From: an uncultured Lachnospiraceae bacterium
GTDB lineage: Bacteria > Bacillota > Clostridia > Lachnospirales > Lachnospiraceae
Length of the DNA stretch: 50,875 nt
Assembly: GCA_947169935.1 (NCBI GenBank)
Contig: CAMVRS010000008.1
Location: 1-50,875, forward strand
Direction: 5' to 3'
Shown here: one piece after another, positions 34,073 to 42,158 of the stretch
Numbering within the stretch: the first letter of the stretch is position 1
Layout of the letters: each line of letters begins with the position of its first letter
Translations under genes and position numbers: made by a program
Notes under the pieces: generated by a model
What the model was told of the DNA's origin: nothing
What the model saw: the letters and a program-made list of their open reading frames with translations, nothing else
Database searches by the model: none

Positions 34073-35395
34073 ATGGATAATATGGACATATTTTCATATA
34101 TGCAGGAGCAGCAGGGGGAGAAAGAAGCTCCTCTGGCGGCCAGGATGCGCCCTGAGAGTCTGGATGAAGTAGTAGGGCAGGAGCATATACTGGGACCGGA
34201 TAAGCTGCTCACCAGGGCTATAAAAGCCGACCGTTTAAGTTCGGTGATCTTCTACGGACCTCCCGGAACGGGAAAGACAACTCTTGCAAAGGTCATTGCA
34301 AATACCAGCAGTGCAGCTTTCAAACAGATAAACGCCACCATAGCCGGCAAAAAGGATATGGAGGAAGTGGTCGAGGCCGCAAAGCAGGACAAGGCGCTTT
34401 ACGGAAAACGCACCATACTCTTTATTGACGAGATACACCGTTTTAACAAAGCCCAGCAGGATTTTCTGCTTCCTTTTGTGGAGGACGGTACAGTGGTGCT
34501 GATAGGCGCGACCACGGAAAATCCTTATTTTGAGGTGAATAAGGCGCTTCTTTCCAGATCCAATATCTTTGAACTGAAGCCTTTAAGCAACGATAATATC
34601 AAAAAGCTTATCTTAAGAGCCATAAATGATGAGAAAAAGGGTCTGGGAAGTTTTAAGGCCGTGATGGATGACGATGCCGCGGACTTTCTGGCAAATGCCG
34701 CAAACGGTGATGCGCGCAATGCCCTGCTGGCAGTGGAACTGGGAGTAATGACAACCCCGCCTTCGGAAGACGGAAAGATACATATAGACAGGGCTACGGC
34801 GGCAGAGTGCATACAGAAGAAGGTCCTGCCTTATGATAAAGACGGTGATAACCATTACGATAATATCTCGGCCTTTATCAAGAGCATGAGGGGGTCTGAT
34901 CCCGATGCCGCGATATATTATCTGGCAAGGATGCTCTGTTCCGGCGAGGATATAAAATTCATAGCAAGAAGGATAATGATCTGCGCCTCTGAGGATGTGG
35001 GCATGGCCGATCCCCAGGCGCTGCAGCTGGCTGTAGCGGCTTCGCTGGCGGTGGAGCGGGTGGGTATGCCCGAAGCCAGGATAATACTTGCACAGGCAGC
35101 CTGCTATGTGGCCTGCGCACCCAAGAGCAATTCCTCTTATCTGGCTATAGGCCGCGCCATGAAACTGGTGGAGGATGGCGGAGTCTATCCCGTACCAAGA
35201 CATCTGCAGAACGTCCATGCGGATTCGGCGGGACAGGAGCGGGATCAGGGTTATCTCTATGCCCATGACTATCCCGATCATTACGTAGAGCAGCAGTATC
35301 TGCCTGATGCGATAAAGGATGAAGTATTCTACAACCCTACGGATATGGGCTGTGAAGAAAAGATAAAGGAGTATTTTAAAAAGATCAAAGGCTGA
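34073..35395 (+). CDS. rarA: replication-associated recombination protein A (AAA ATPase)
   Basis: The product is 440 residues, RarA/MgsA/WRNIP1 family, acting at stalled forks with SSB. The N-terminal [16 protein letters not shown] is the family hallmark. Walker A is GPPGTGKTT (near 62), Walker [17 protein letters not shown] (near 118), sensor 1 [12 protein letters not shown], and arginine finger SRSNIFEL. The C-terminal tetramerisation domain ([30 protein letters not shown]) is complete. The ribosome site upstream of 34073 is weak, and the ATG at 34082 is an alternative. Confidence 0.95.
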   Translation: MDNMDIFSYMQEQQGEKEAPLAARMRPESLDEVVGQEHILGPDKLLTRAIKADRLSSVIFYGPPGTGKTTLAKVIANTSSAAFKQINATIAGKKDMEEVVEAAKQDKALYGKRTILFIDEIHRFNKAQQDFLLPFVEDGTVVLIGATTENPYFEVNKALLSRSNIFELKPLSNDNIKKLILRAINDEKKGLGSFKAVMDDDAADFLANAANGDARNALLAVELGVMTTPPSEDGKIHIDRATAAECIQKKVLPYDKDGDNHYDNISAFIKSMRGSDPDAAIYYLARMLCSGEDIKFIARRIMICASEDVGMADPQALQLAVAASLAVERVGMPEARIILAQAACYVACAPKSNSSYLAIGRAMKLVEDGGVYPVPRHLQNVHADSAGQERDQGYLYAHDYPDHYVEQQYLPDAIKDEVFYNPTDMGCEEKIKEYFKKIKG

Positions 35396-35438
35396 ATAGC
35401 GGAATACAGACCGTTCCTTATGAGGGGGGAGAGGCCGG

Positions 35439-36209
35439 ATGATCAGTATTGCGGCTTGCGATGGCGAGCCCTCCTTTGCATACCGGCTTAAGCGGGGACT
35501 TTACGTATGGGAGCAGGAAACGGGTATAGATCCGGAATACCTGGAAGTGACGGATTCCGACGATCTGGTGGAACTGTGTAATGAACGCGGCCATATTGAT
35601 CTGGTATTCCTGGCACATCATCCCCAAAGAGGCGCGGATGGCATTGCTGCTGCCAGAGGGCTGAAAAAAGCTGACGAAAATCTGAATATCGTCCTGGTCA
35701 CGGCTGATAGAATGATCGACATAGGGTTTGTACGTCTTCAGCCTTTGGATATTCTGCCGCTGCCGTTTGAGGATTCGGAATTAAAGACCTGCATAGAGAG
35801 AGGCTTAAAGCGAAGGAAAGAACTGTTTGTGATCAGGTCCTTCAAAAAGCGTATAGCCATTCCGATAGAACGGATATGCTATATCAGTAAGAAGCCTTAT
35901 CCTGATTTCAGGATAATAGAGATACATTGCAGTGATGGTATAACCTACCAGTCCTATATGAAAACAGAAGAAGTCGAGCAGCAGCTTATTGCTTCGGGTA
36001 TGACCTTTTTGAGGATCCGCAATTCATGTTTTGCGAATCCTTTTTTTGTACATAAGATCAGCGGCACCGGAGTAGAGCTTTTTGAAGGATGCTGCAGCGG
36101 GGAGACCGAACTGCGTTTTGTCAGAGGCTACAGAAATGAAGCGGTAAAGGTATATAAGGAATATCTGGAAAGAAGAACATACTTAAACAGTATTGCAAAA
36201 TGCACCTGA
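35439..36209 (+). CDS. LytTR-family regulator with degenerate receiver
   Basis: The product is 256 residues. An N-terminal receiver-like domain (1-118) precedes a C-terminal LytTR DNA-binding domain (about 130-235; RIAIPIERICYISK, FLRIRNSCFANPFFV). The acidic pocket retains D8, but the phospho-acceptor position in IDLVFLAHHPQ is Ala59 in place of Asp. The conserved Lys of the KPF motif is Leu108 (LPLPF). Phosphorylation at the normal site is therefore not possible. GGGGGGAGAGG lies upstream. No kinase adjoins. It probably acts as a phosphorylation-independent transcription factor (inference); targets unknown. Confidence 0.88.
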   Translation: MISIAACDGEPSFAYRLKRGLYVWEQETGIDPEYLEVTDSDDLVELCNERGHIDLVFLAHHPQRGADGIAAARGLKKADENLNIVLVTADRMIDIGFVRLQPLDILPLPFEDSELKTCIERGLKRRKELFVIRSFKKRIAIPIERICYISKKPYPDFRIIEIHCSDGITYQSYMKTEEVEQQLIASGMTFLRIRNSCFANPFFVHKISGTGVELFEGCCSGETELRFVRGYRNEAVKVYKEYLERRTYLNSIAKCT

Positions 36210-36221
36210 TAGGTGTATATT
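36193..36221 (+). promoter_or_regulatory. promoter of the structured RNA at 36228
   Basis: TTGCAA (36193-36198) and TATATT (36216-36221) are 17 bp apart, beginning inside the last codons of the LytTR gene. Confidence 0.65.
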
Positions 36222-36224
36222 ATG

Positions 36225-36244
36225 TATAACAGCTATCTGTTATA
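36225..36244. promoter_or_regulatory. 8-bp dyad next to the LytTR gene
   Basis: TATAACAG (36225-36232), CTAT, CTGTTATA (36237-36244): a perfect inverted repeat around the predicted transcription start of the downstream RNA. It could be an operator or the RNA's first hairpin. Confidence 0.55.
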
Positions 36245-36478
36245 TACAAAAACTTACAATCAAACTGCGATTACTGACATCCGGTAATAAAAACGCCCTG
36301 TGAAGTTTTATACTCATGTCTGCACTCAGGAACAGCCCTGCTTACAGGTATTGGGAGGTACTTCACAGAGCACATCGAACATTCTGCCGTTCATTCTGCA
36401 GGAGTATTCGAACTACTTGGGTATGTCATCACGTGCAAAAAAGGCATCCGCTGCAGACTATCGGCGGGTGCCTTTTTT
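36228..36478 (+). ncRNA. unassigned structured non-coding RNA candidate
   Basis: About 250 nt between the LytTR gene and the convergent radical SAM gene. After a promoter come CTGTGAAGT (36298-36306) pairing with ACTTCACAG (36359-36367), and CGAACATTCTGC pairing with GCAGGAGTATTCG (about 36376-36412, one mismatch, one bulge). A strong terminator stem ends it. It does not show the SRP (GGAAGGAAGCAGCC-type), tmRNA or RNase P signatures. The architecture (closed first stem with a 50-base loop, multiple stems, own promoter and terminator) suggests a conserved RNA such as the raiA class, but that is a guess. No supported protein-coding frame crosses it. Confidence 0.6.
36437..36478. terminator. 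bidirectional rho-independent terminator
   Basis: GGCATCCGC (36443-36451) pairs with GCGGGTGCC (36464-36472). It is flanked by six A on the left and six T on the right, so it can stop transcription from both the RNA on the plus strand and the radical SAM gene on the minus strand. Confidence 0.88.
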
Positions 36479-36496
36479 CATGTTTTGATCATAATA

Positions 36497-37477
36497 TCAG
36501 ATGGTCGTAAAGCCCGAAGGGGCGCTGAATCTCTTTCCCTGATAAGAGCCGTGGCTTTCCATATCGGAGAGCAGACGGTTTAAGATGTTCTTTTTATCGG
36601 TGCTCCAAAGCGGAGCGATAAGTATATTCCTTGGTCCGTCTCCGGTAAGACGGTGTATAACTATATCCGGCGAAAGACGCTCCAGGGCTCCCCGCAGCAG
36701 GGCTATGTATTCTTCTTCGCTTAGGGTTTCAAATAGTCTTGCATCATAATCCGCAGCCAGATCGGTGCCGTCCAGTACATGCAGAAGCTGCAGTTTGATC
36801 CCGAAAACGTTAAAGGTATTGATGTATTCTATAGTGGAATAGAGCTGCTCGGCGCCTTCGCCCGGAAGACCTATGATACAGTGCACTATTACAGGGATAT
36901 TCAGTGATCTTAATCGATGAACGGCGTCTTCAAAAACAGAGTTATCATAATGCCTGCGTATATATCTTACAGAAGCGGGATGGATAGTCTGGAGTCCCAG
37001 TTCTATCCATAAACTCTTTTCCGGGAAGCGTTCTTTAAGATCCTTTAATACGGACATTATCTCTTCCGGCAGACAGTCGGGTCTGGTGGCGATGGAAAGG
37101 CCGACGACCCGGGGATCGGAAAGAAGGGATACATAGATATTGCGCAGATATACGGGATCGCCGTAAGTATTGCTGTAAGGCTGGAGATATGCTATGCAGT
37201 GGGAACCGCGGAATTTTTCGGAAATGCGCCGCATACCGGCATCCAGCTGGGCTTCCACATCGGGCTTTCCGTCCTCATTAATGGGAAGGGCTGCCGCAAA
37301 TTCACCGCTGCCGCCGGCTGAACAGAAAATGCAGCCCCGCTCGTCCAGCTGCCCATCCCTTACGGGACAGGTACAGCCGGCGTTAAGGGCTACCTTATAT
37401 ATCTTTTCTCCGTATATGCTCCTGAAATAATGATCCAGCGAGTAATAGGGTTTATCACCCCAGCGGCGCTGTTCCAT
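36497..37477 (-). CDS. TIGR01212/YhcC-family radical SAM protein
   Basis: The product is 326 residues. The N-terminal Cys motif of the family is visible in NAGCTCPVRDG and ERGCIFCSAGGSGEF; these Cys bind the radical-SAM 4Fe-4S cluster. A later GLQTIHPASVRYIRRHYDN segment and HCIIGLPGEG are typical of this subgroup. Its reaction is not established for most members; tRNA modification has been proposed for the family as I recall. It begins 4 bases after the malic enzyme gene on the same strand, so the two are co-transcribed. Confidence 0.92.
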   Translation of the reverse strand: MEQRRWGDKPYYSLDHYFRSIYGEKIYKVALNAGCTCPVRDGQLDERGCIFCSAGGSGEFAAALPINEDGKPDVEAQLDAGMRRISEKFRGSHCIAYLQPYSNTYGDPVYLRNIYVSLLSDPRVVGLSIATRPDCLPEEIMSVLKDLKERFPEKSLWIELGLQTIHPASVRYIRRHYDNSVFEDAVHRLRSLNIPVIVHCIIGLPGEGAEQLYSTIEYINTFNVFGIKLQLLHVLDGTDLAADYDARLFETLSEEEYIALLRGALERLSPDIVIHRLTGDGPRNILIAPLWSTDKKNILNRLLSDMESHGSYQGKRFSAPSGFTTI

Positions 37478-37481
37478 AAGC

Positions 37482-38651
37482 TTACTCCATGTAGTTGGTC
37501 TCTGTGATGTGTGCCTTTACCGCAGCGGCCACTGCATCCGCAACCTGGGGATGGAAAGGAGCGGGCAGTATATTATCTTCGTTTAATTCGCTTTCGGGGA
37601 TCAGATCCGCGATGGCGTGTGCGGCTGCCATCTTCATATCTTCGGTGATCTGTCTTGCACGGCCTTCAAGGGCACCGCGGAAGATACCGGGGAATGCGAT
37701 GACGTTGTTAACCTGATTCGGGAAATCACTGCGGCCGGTACCTACGATACGTGCGCCTGCTGCTTTTGCCACATCGGGCATGATCTCGGGTACGGGATTA
37801 GCCATAGCGAAGATGATGGGATCGGGATTCATGCTGCGTACCATCTCTTCGGTCACTATGCCGGGAGCGGATACGCCGATGAAGATGTCGGCTCCCTTAA
37901 GAGCGTCAGCCATTGAACCGCTGAGCTTCTCGGGATTGGTGAGAGCAACCATCTTTTCCTGCATCCAGTTAAGATCCTTTGCACCTTCGGATATTATACC
38001 CTTGCTGTTGCAGAGGATTATGTTCTTGAAGCCGTGGTTCAGTAACAGCTTGGTGATGGCCACGCCCGCTGCGCCTGCGCCGCTGATCACCACTTTCTGG
38101 GTAGAGGGTTCACGCTTTAACAGCTTCATGGCATTGATAAGACCTGCCAGTACCACGATGGCGGTACCATGCTGGTCGTCATGGAATACGGGTATGTTAA
38201 GTGTTTCTTTAAGGCGCTCCTCGATCTCGAAACATCTGGGAGCGGAGATATCTTCAAGATTGACTCCGCCGTATCCGGGAGCCAGCCAGGTAACGGCTTT
38301 GATTATCTCTTCGGTATCCTGGGTATCAAGGCAGATGGGAACAGCGTTAACGCCGCCGAATTCCTTGAACAGTACAGCCTTGCCTTCCATAACGGGCATG
38401 CCTGCCGCGGGTCCGATATTGCCAAGACCGAGTACGGCGCTTCCGTCGGATACCACAAGGATGGTGTTGCTCTTGATGGTATATTTATATACGGCTTCAG
38501 GATTTGCAGCTATTTCCTTACAGGGAGCCGCAACGCCCGGGGTATACGCCAGGGCCAGATCTGCGCCGCTCTTTACGGGAGCCTTTGACTCCGTGCTTAT
38601 CTTACCTTTCCACTGCTCGTGGAGCTGCAGGGCTTTTTCATCGTTTGTCAT
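37482..38651 (-). CDS. NAD(P)-dependent malic enzyme
   Basis: This enzyme oxidatively decarboxylates malate to pyruvate. The product is 389 residues, the small bacterial type without the phosphotransacetylase domain. Features: LALAYTPGVAAPC near the N-terminus, SDGSAVLGLGNIGP, the malic-enzyme signature FHDDQHGTAIV (metal site), the nucleotide fold VVISGAGAAGVAI and the ANPVPEI segment. ATG 38651 is chosen because AAAGGAGATC lies just before it. Longer in-frame starts up to 38732 lack one and would run through the promoter. Confidence 0.95.
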   Translation of the reverse strand: MTNDEKALQLHEQWKGKISTESKAPVKSGADLALAYTPGVAAPCKEIAANPEAVYKYTIKSNTILVVSDGSAVLGLGNIGPAAGMPVMEGKAVLFKEFGGVNAVPICLDTQDTEEIIKAVTWLAPGYGGVNLEDISAPRCFEIEERLKETLNIPVFHDDQHGTAIVVLAGLINAMKLLKREPSTQKVVISGAGAAGVAITKLLLNHGFKNIILCNSKGIISEGAKDLNWMQEKMVALTNPEKLSGSMADALKGADIFIGVSAPGIVTEEMVRSMNPDPIIFAMANPVPEIMPDVAKAAGARIVGTGRSDFPNQVNNVIAFPGIFRGALEGRARQITEDMKMAAAHAIADLIPESELNEDNILPAPFHPQVADAVAAAVKAHITETNYME

Positions 38652-38689
38652 GATAATGATCTCCTTTGCTTTCATTATTACATTGATAT

Positions 38690-38718
38690 ATCTTATCATT
38701 TTGAAAGATAAGACGCAA
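38690..38718 (-). promoter_or_regulatory. malic enzyme promoter
   Basis: Minus strand TTGCGT (38718-38713), 17-bp spacer, TAAGAT (38695-38690), about 40 bases before the ATG at 38651. It is divergent from the rho promoter. Confidence 0.6.
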
Positions 38719-38726
38719 GAAAGTAT

Positions 38727-38755
38727 TTGCATTTGAAAATAAGTTGTAGTATAAT
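38727..38755 (+). promoter_or_regulatory. rho promoter
   Basis: TTGCAT (38727-38732) and TATAAT (38750-38755) are 17 bp apart. The predicted leader is about 147 nt, long enough for the leader-based autoregulation known for rho in other bacteria; no clear hairpin-plus-U terminator is visible in it. Confidence 0.8.
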
Positions 38756-38908
38756 GCGTGTGAACTTAAGGATTAATTGTCATTTCTTTAATTTGTAATG
38801 TCCGGAGAACCCCGATATTATTATTAAAAAAGTGTATTGAACTTTAACAGACAAAAATAATTGTGTGTAGATCGTTCATTTTTTTATTTGCTTTCAGGAG
38901 GATTTATA

Positions 38909-40357
38909 ATGGCATTTACGCGTGAAAAATACGAAACACTTTCTCTGGTCGATCTGAAAGAGATTGCAAAGGCAAGAGGCATTAAAGGTGTTTCCGCTAT
39001 GAAGAAGGCTGATATCATCGATGCTATGGTGGCTAAAGATGAGCAAGAGTCAGCAGCAGGCGCAGCGCCTGCTGCAGCCGGGACAAATGCTTCCAATACC
39101 GCAAATGCAGCAGCCGATCCCTCAAAAAAGGTGCCCGTTGCGTTTTCGAACGCTCCAGTTCATCGAGAAGAGGGAGAAAAGAGAAGGTCAGAAGTTGAGC
39201 AGCTTTCCGAGGATGAGATAAAGGAACTTGACAGCGGCCAGGAAGTGGGCGGAATACTTGAAGTAATGCAGGACGGATTCGGTTTTATCCGTTGTGAGAA
39301 TTTCCTTCCCGGACAGAATGATATATATGTTGCGCCCAGCCAGATAAGGCGCTTCGGTCTCAAGACAGGCGATATACTTAAAGGTCATACCAGAGTAAAG
39401 ACCGAAAAAGAAAAGTTTGCCGCTCTGCTGTATCTGACCAGCGTAAACGGCTTTGATCCCGAAACTACCTCAAAAAGATATAATTTCGAGGACATGACTC
39501 CTGTATTCCCCAATGAGAAGATACATCTTGAAAGACCCGGCGCGCCTGTATCAATGCGCATCATGGATCTGATAAGTCCTATAGGCAAGGGACAGCGTGG
39601 AATGATCGTATCCCAGCCTAAGGCAGGTAAGACCACACTTCTTAAAGATGTTGCCAAATCGGTCAAATTAAATCATCCCGAAATGCATATGATCATACTT
39701 CTGATAGACGAGCGTCCCGAGGAAGTAACGGATATGAAAGAAGAAGTAGGCGGTCCCGGAGTGGAGATAATCTATTCCACATTTGATGAGACCCCCGAGC
39801 ATCATAAACGTGTGGCCGAGATGGTAGTAGAGCGTGCACGTCGTCTGGTGGAATATAAACAGGATGTTATCATCCTGCTGGATTCAATAACAAGACTTAC
39901 CCGTGCATATAACCAGGTTGTTCCTCCCAGTGGACGTACTCTTTCCGGCGGTCTGGATCCCGCAGCTATGCATCCGCCCAAGAGATTCTTCGGTGCAGCC
40001 CGTAATATGCGTGAAGGCGGCAGCCTTACCATACTGGCAACGGCTCTGGTAGATACCGGAAGTAAGATGGATGATGTGGTATACGAGGAATTCAAGGGTA
40101 CAGGTAATATGGAACTTGTACTGGACAGAAAGCTTTCCGAGCGCAGGATATTCCCGGCCATCGATATACCCAAGTCTTCCACACGCCGCGAGGATCTGCT
40201 GCTTACAAAGGAAGAGCTGGAAGCCATGAGTACCATACGTAAAGCCATTAACGGCGTACGTCCTGATGATTCGGTGGATAAGATAATAGATATGTTCGCG
40301 CGTACCACAAACAATAAAGATTTTGTTTCCATGGTAGAGAAGACAAGATTTTATTGA
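38909..40357 (+). CDS. rho: transcription termination factor Rho
   Basis: This hexameric RNA helicase ends transcription of untranslated RNA. The product is 482 residues. An N-terminal SAP-like Rho_N segment (LVDLKEIAKARGIKGVSAMK) is followed by an Ala/Asn-rich low-complexity linker (about 45-85). The cold-shock-like RNA-binding domain has GFGFIRCENFLPGQNDIYV. The ATPase has Walker A SQPKAGKTT (near 236), LLIDERPEEVTDM, and the Q/R-loop region SITRLTRAYN. CAGGAGG before ATG 38909 fixes the start, and an in-frame upstream ATG at 38861 lacks one. The rpmE promoter overlaps its stop codon. Confidence 0.97.
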   Translation: MAFTREKYETLSLVDLKEIAKARGIKGVSAMKKADIIDAMVAKDEQESAAGAAPAAAGTNASNTANAAADPSKKVPVAFSNAPVHREEGEKRRSEVEQLSEDEIKELDSGQEVGGILEVMQDGFGFIRCENFLPGQNDIYVAPSQIRRFGLKTGDILKGHTRVKTEKEKFAALLYLTSVNGFDPETTSKRYNFEDMTPVFPNEKIHLERPGAPVSMRIMDLISPIGKGQRGMIVSQPKAGKTTLLKDVAKSVKLNHPEMHMIILLIDERPEEVTDMKEEVGGPGVEIIYSTFDETPEHHKRVAEMVVERARRLVEYKQDVIILLDSITRLTRAYNQVVPPSGRTLSGGLDPAAMHPPKRFFGAARNMREGGSLTILATALVDTGSKMDDVVYEEFKGTGNMELVLDRKLSERRIFPAIDIPKSSTRREDLLLTKEELEAMSTIRKAINGVRPDDSVDKIIDMFARTTNNKDFVSMVEKTRFY

Positions 40358-40382
40358 CATGAAGTATTTAATATGATATATT
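40354..40382 (+). promoter_or_regulatory. rpmE promoter
   Basis: Consensus TTGACA (40354-40359) spans the rho stop codon; TATATT (40377-40382) follows after 17 bp. Confidence 0.83.
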
Positions 40383-40403
40383 AAACAAGCTGTTTTTAAC
40401 CAG

Positions 40404-40447
40404 GTATGTCCCACACACATACACAGAACGACCCTTATGGGTATGTG
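40404..40447 (+). promoter_or_regulatory. rpmE 5' leader with two mutually exclusive hairpins
   Basis: CACATAC (40416-40422) pairs perfectly with GTATGTG (40441-40447) just before the ribosome site. The same ACATAC can pair with GTATGT at 40404-40409 in place of that stem. Alternative pairing of one strand suggests an autoregulated ribosomal-protein leader (inference). Confidence 0.55.
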
Positions 40448-40469
40448 AGGCGGGAAGAAGGAGTAAAAG

Positions 40470-40673
40470 ATGAGAGAAGGAATACATCCTGAGTACTATC
40501 AGGCAACTGTCACCTGCAACTGCGGCAACACTTTCGTGACCGGCAGCACAAAGAAAGAGATCCATGTGGAAATCTGTTCCAAATGCCATCCTTTCTACAC
40601 CGGCCAGCAGAAAGCTACCCAGGCAAGAGGCCGTGTTGATAAGTTCAATAAGAAGTACGGCACAGGCAAGTAG
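40470..40673 (+). CDS. rpmE: 50S ribosomal protein L31, zinc-binding (C+) type
   Basis: The product is 67 residues. Zinc ligands are C16, C18, C36 and C39 (TCNCGNTF...[11 protein letters not shown]), so this is the zinc-containing form rather than the Cys-less paralog made under zinc starvation. The N-terminal REGIHPEY is canonical. AGAAGGAG lies about 7 bases upstream. It is transcribed from its own promoter and followed by a terminator, although it sits in the conserved rho-rpmE-DUF1385-prmC-prfA order. Confidence 0.97.
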   Translation: MREGIHPEYYQATVTCNCGNTFVTGSTKKEIHVEICSKCHPFYTGQQKATQARGRVDKFNKKYGTGK

Positions 40674-40697
40674 GACAGCAGATGTAAAATGTGAAAC

Positions 40698-40732
40698 AAG
40701 GTTGGGATGGCAGAGTTCATCTCAACCTTTTT
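40698..40732 (+). terminator. rho-independent terminator after rpmE
   Basis: AAGGTTGGGAT (40698-40708) pairs with ATCTCAACCTT (40719-40729) with one mismatch and runs into TTTTT. Confidence 0.87.
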
Positions 40733-40754
40733 CGTTTTAAAAAGACCAAGGCGT

Positions 40755-40781
40755 GTCATCCTGAGCGAAGCGAAGGATCTT
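40755..40781 (+). repeat. GTCATCCTGAGCG-family repeat, full copy
   Basis: A canonical 27-base copy between the rpmE terminator and the ribosome site of the DUF1385 gene, identical to the copies ending at 51, 4950 and 9217. Confidence 0.92.
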
Positions 40782-40802
40782 TCATAATGTAAGGAGAAAT
40801 AA

Positions 40803-42158
40803 ATGGCGAAGCGAAGACGCAAAAGCGTATTTTCGGGTATAGGCGGACAGGCAGTGCTGGAAGGCGTAATGATGCGTAACCGGCAGGAATACGCCGTTGC
40901 CGTCAGAAAGCCTGACGGAGAGATAAGTGTTGATATAAAGCAGCTTAACTACGATCCTAAAGCGCTTAAGAGACGCATACCTTTTGTAAGGGGTATATTT
41001 TCCTTTGTTGAATCCCTGACTCTTGGCATGGATATACTTTCCTTTTCCGCTTCCTTTGTTGAGGAGGAAGAAGAGGATAAAGGCAAGAAGAGTCTGATGG
41101 AAAAGATATTCAAGGATAAGGCGGAAGACGTTGTTATGGGGCTTACAGTGCTCTTTTCCATCGCATTTGCCATCCTGCTGTTTATGGTAATACCTTATGC
41201 GGTATCCGAATACCTTGGGAAGTTTATTCGTAATAAATCGCTGATACTGCTGATAGAAGGCGCTCTGCGTATTTTTATATTTATCCTGTATGTGGCAGGC
41301 ATAGCCCTGATGAAGGATATACGCAGACTTTACCAGTATCACGGAGCGGAGCATAAATGCATTAACTGTGTAGAGACGGGAAGACCTCTTACGGTAAAGA
41401 ATGTTATGAAGTGCTCTCGTTTCCATAAGCGCTGCGGTACCAGCTTCATGCTCTTTGTAGTGGTGCTGGGCGTGATACTCTGCTTTTTTATACGCACCGA
41501 TGTATTGTGGATGAAGATAGGCATACGTCTTGCATTGATACCCGTACTGGCAGGCATATCCTATGAGCTGCTGCAGCTGGCCGGCAAGAAGGATAGTTTT
41601 CTTCTTTCACTTATTTCCACTCCGGGACTCTGGCTTCAGGCAGTTACCACAAAGGAGCCGGACGAGAAGATGGTGGAAGTGGCCATTGCTGCCACGGAAG
41701 CTGTATTTGACTGGGAAGCTTTTCAGAATAAGCATTTTGTCCGTAAGATGGTCAAAAAGACTCAGACCGGAGCTGACGGCAATGAGGTAGAGACCGGTGA
41801 CGAGACCATGCAGATAGACGTTGTGGAGATAGAGGAAATGCTCCGCAGCGGTAATACCGGCGTGATCAACAGAAATGCCATAAACAGCAGATTGAATGTG
41901 GGTATGAGCCCCGATGCCGGTATGGACCCGAATACAGTAAATGATATGAATGCCGGTGAATACGGCTATATGGACGGTAATGCCGGTAACTATATGGATG
42001 GAAATAATGCCGGTTATGATATGAACGGATATTACGGCGACGATATGAACGGTAATATGGATCAGGATCCCGGCAATAATACATATGGGAACATGAACGG
42101 TTACGGTAATATGAACGGCTCCGGTAATGGCGGCAACAGATGGGGACAGGGGCAGTGA
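40803..42158 (+). CDS. DUF1385 (YqhQ-like) membrane protein with Gly/Asn/Met-rich tail
   Basis: The product is 451 residues. The N-terminus GIGGQAVLEGVMMRN and the central YHGAEHKCINCVE...CSRFHKRCGTSFM are hallmarks of DUF1385. Several transmembrane helices are evident (about 110-140, 150-175, 215-245). The family is about 300-330 residues. Here a tail of roughly 90 residues (from about 360) rich in Gly, Asn, Met, Asp and Tyr is added (GNAGNYMDGNNAGYDMNGYY and similar), probably disordered. Function unknown; the family is conserved beside prmC and prfA. AAGGAG lies 7 bases before the ATG. Confidence 0.93.
   Translation: MAKRRRKSVFSGIGGQAVLEGVMMRNRQEYAVAVRKPDGEISVDIKQLNYDPKALKRRIPFVRGIFSFVESLTLGMDILSFSASFVEEEEEDKGKKSLMEKIFKDKAEDVVMGLTVLFSIAFAILLFMVIPYAVSEYLGKFIRNKSLILLIEGALRIFIFILYVAGIALMKDIRRLYQYHGAEHKCINCVETGRPLTVKNVMKCSRFHKRCGTSFMLFVVVLGVILCFFIRTDVLWMKIGIRLALIPVLAGISYELLQLAGKKDSFLLSLISTPGLWLQAVTTKEPDEKMVEVAIAATEAVFDWEAFQNKHFVRKMVKKTQTGADGNEVETGDETMQIDVVEIEEMLRSGNTGVINRNAINSRLNVGMSPDAGMDPNTVNDMNAGEYGYMDGNAGNYMDGNNAGYDMNGYYGDDMNGNMDQDPGNNTYGNMNGYGNMNGSGNGGNRWGQGQ

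Noticed and set aside
36300-36488. Small plus-strand ORF of 62 codons
   Set aside because: It has no ribosome site, runs through the terminator, and its sequence is explained by RNA stems.
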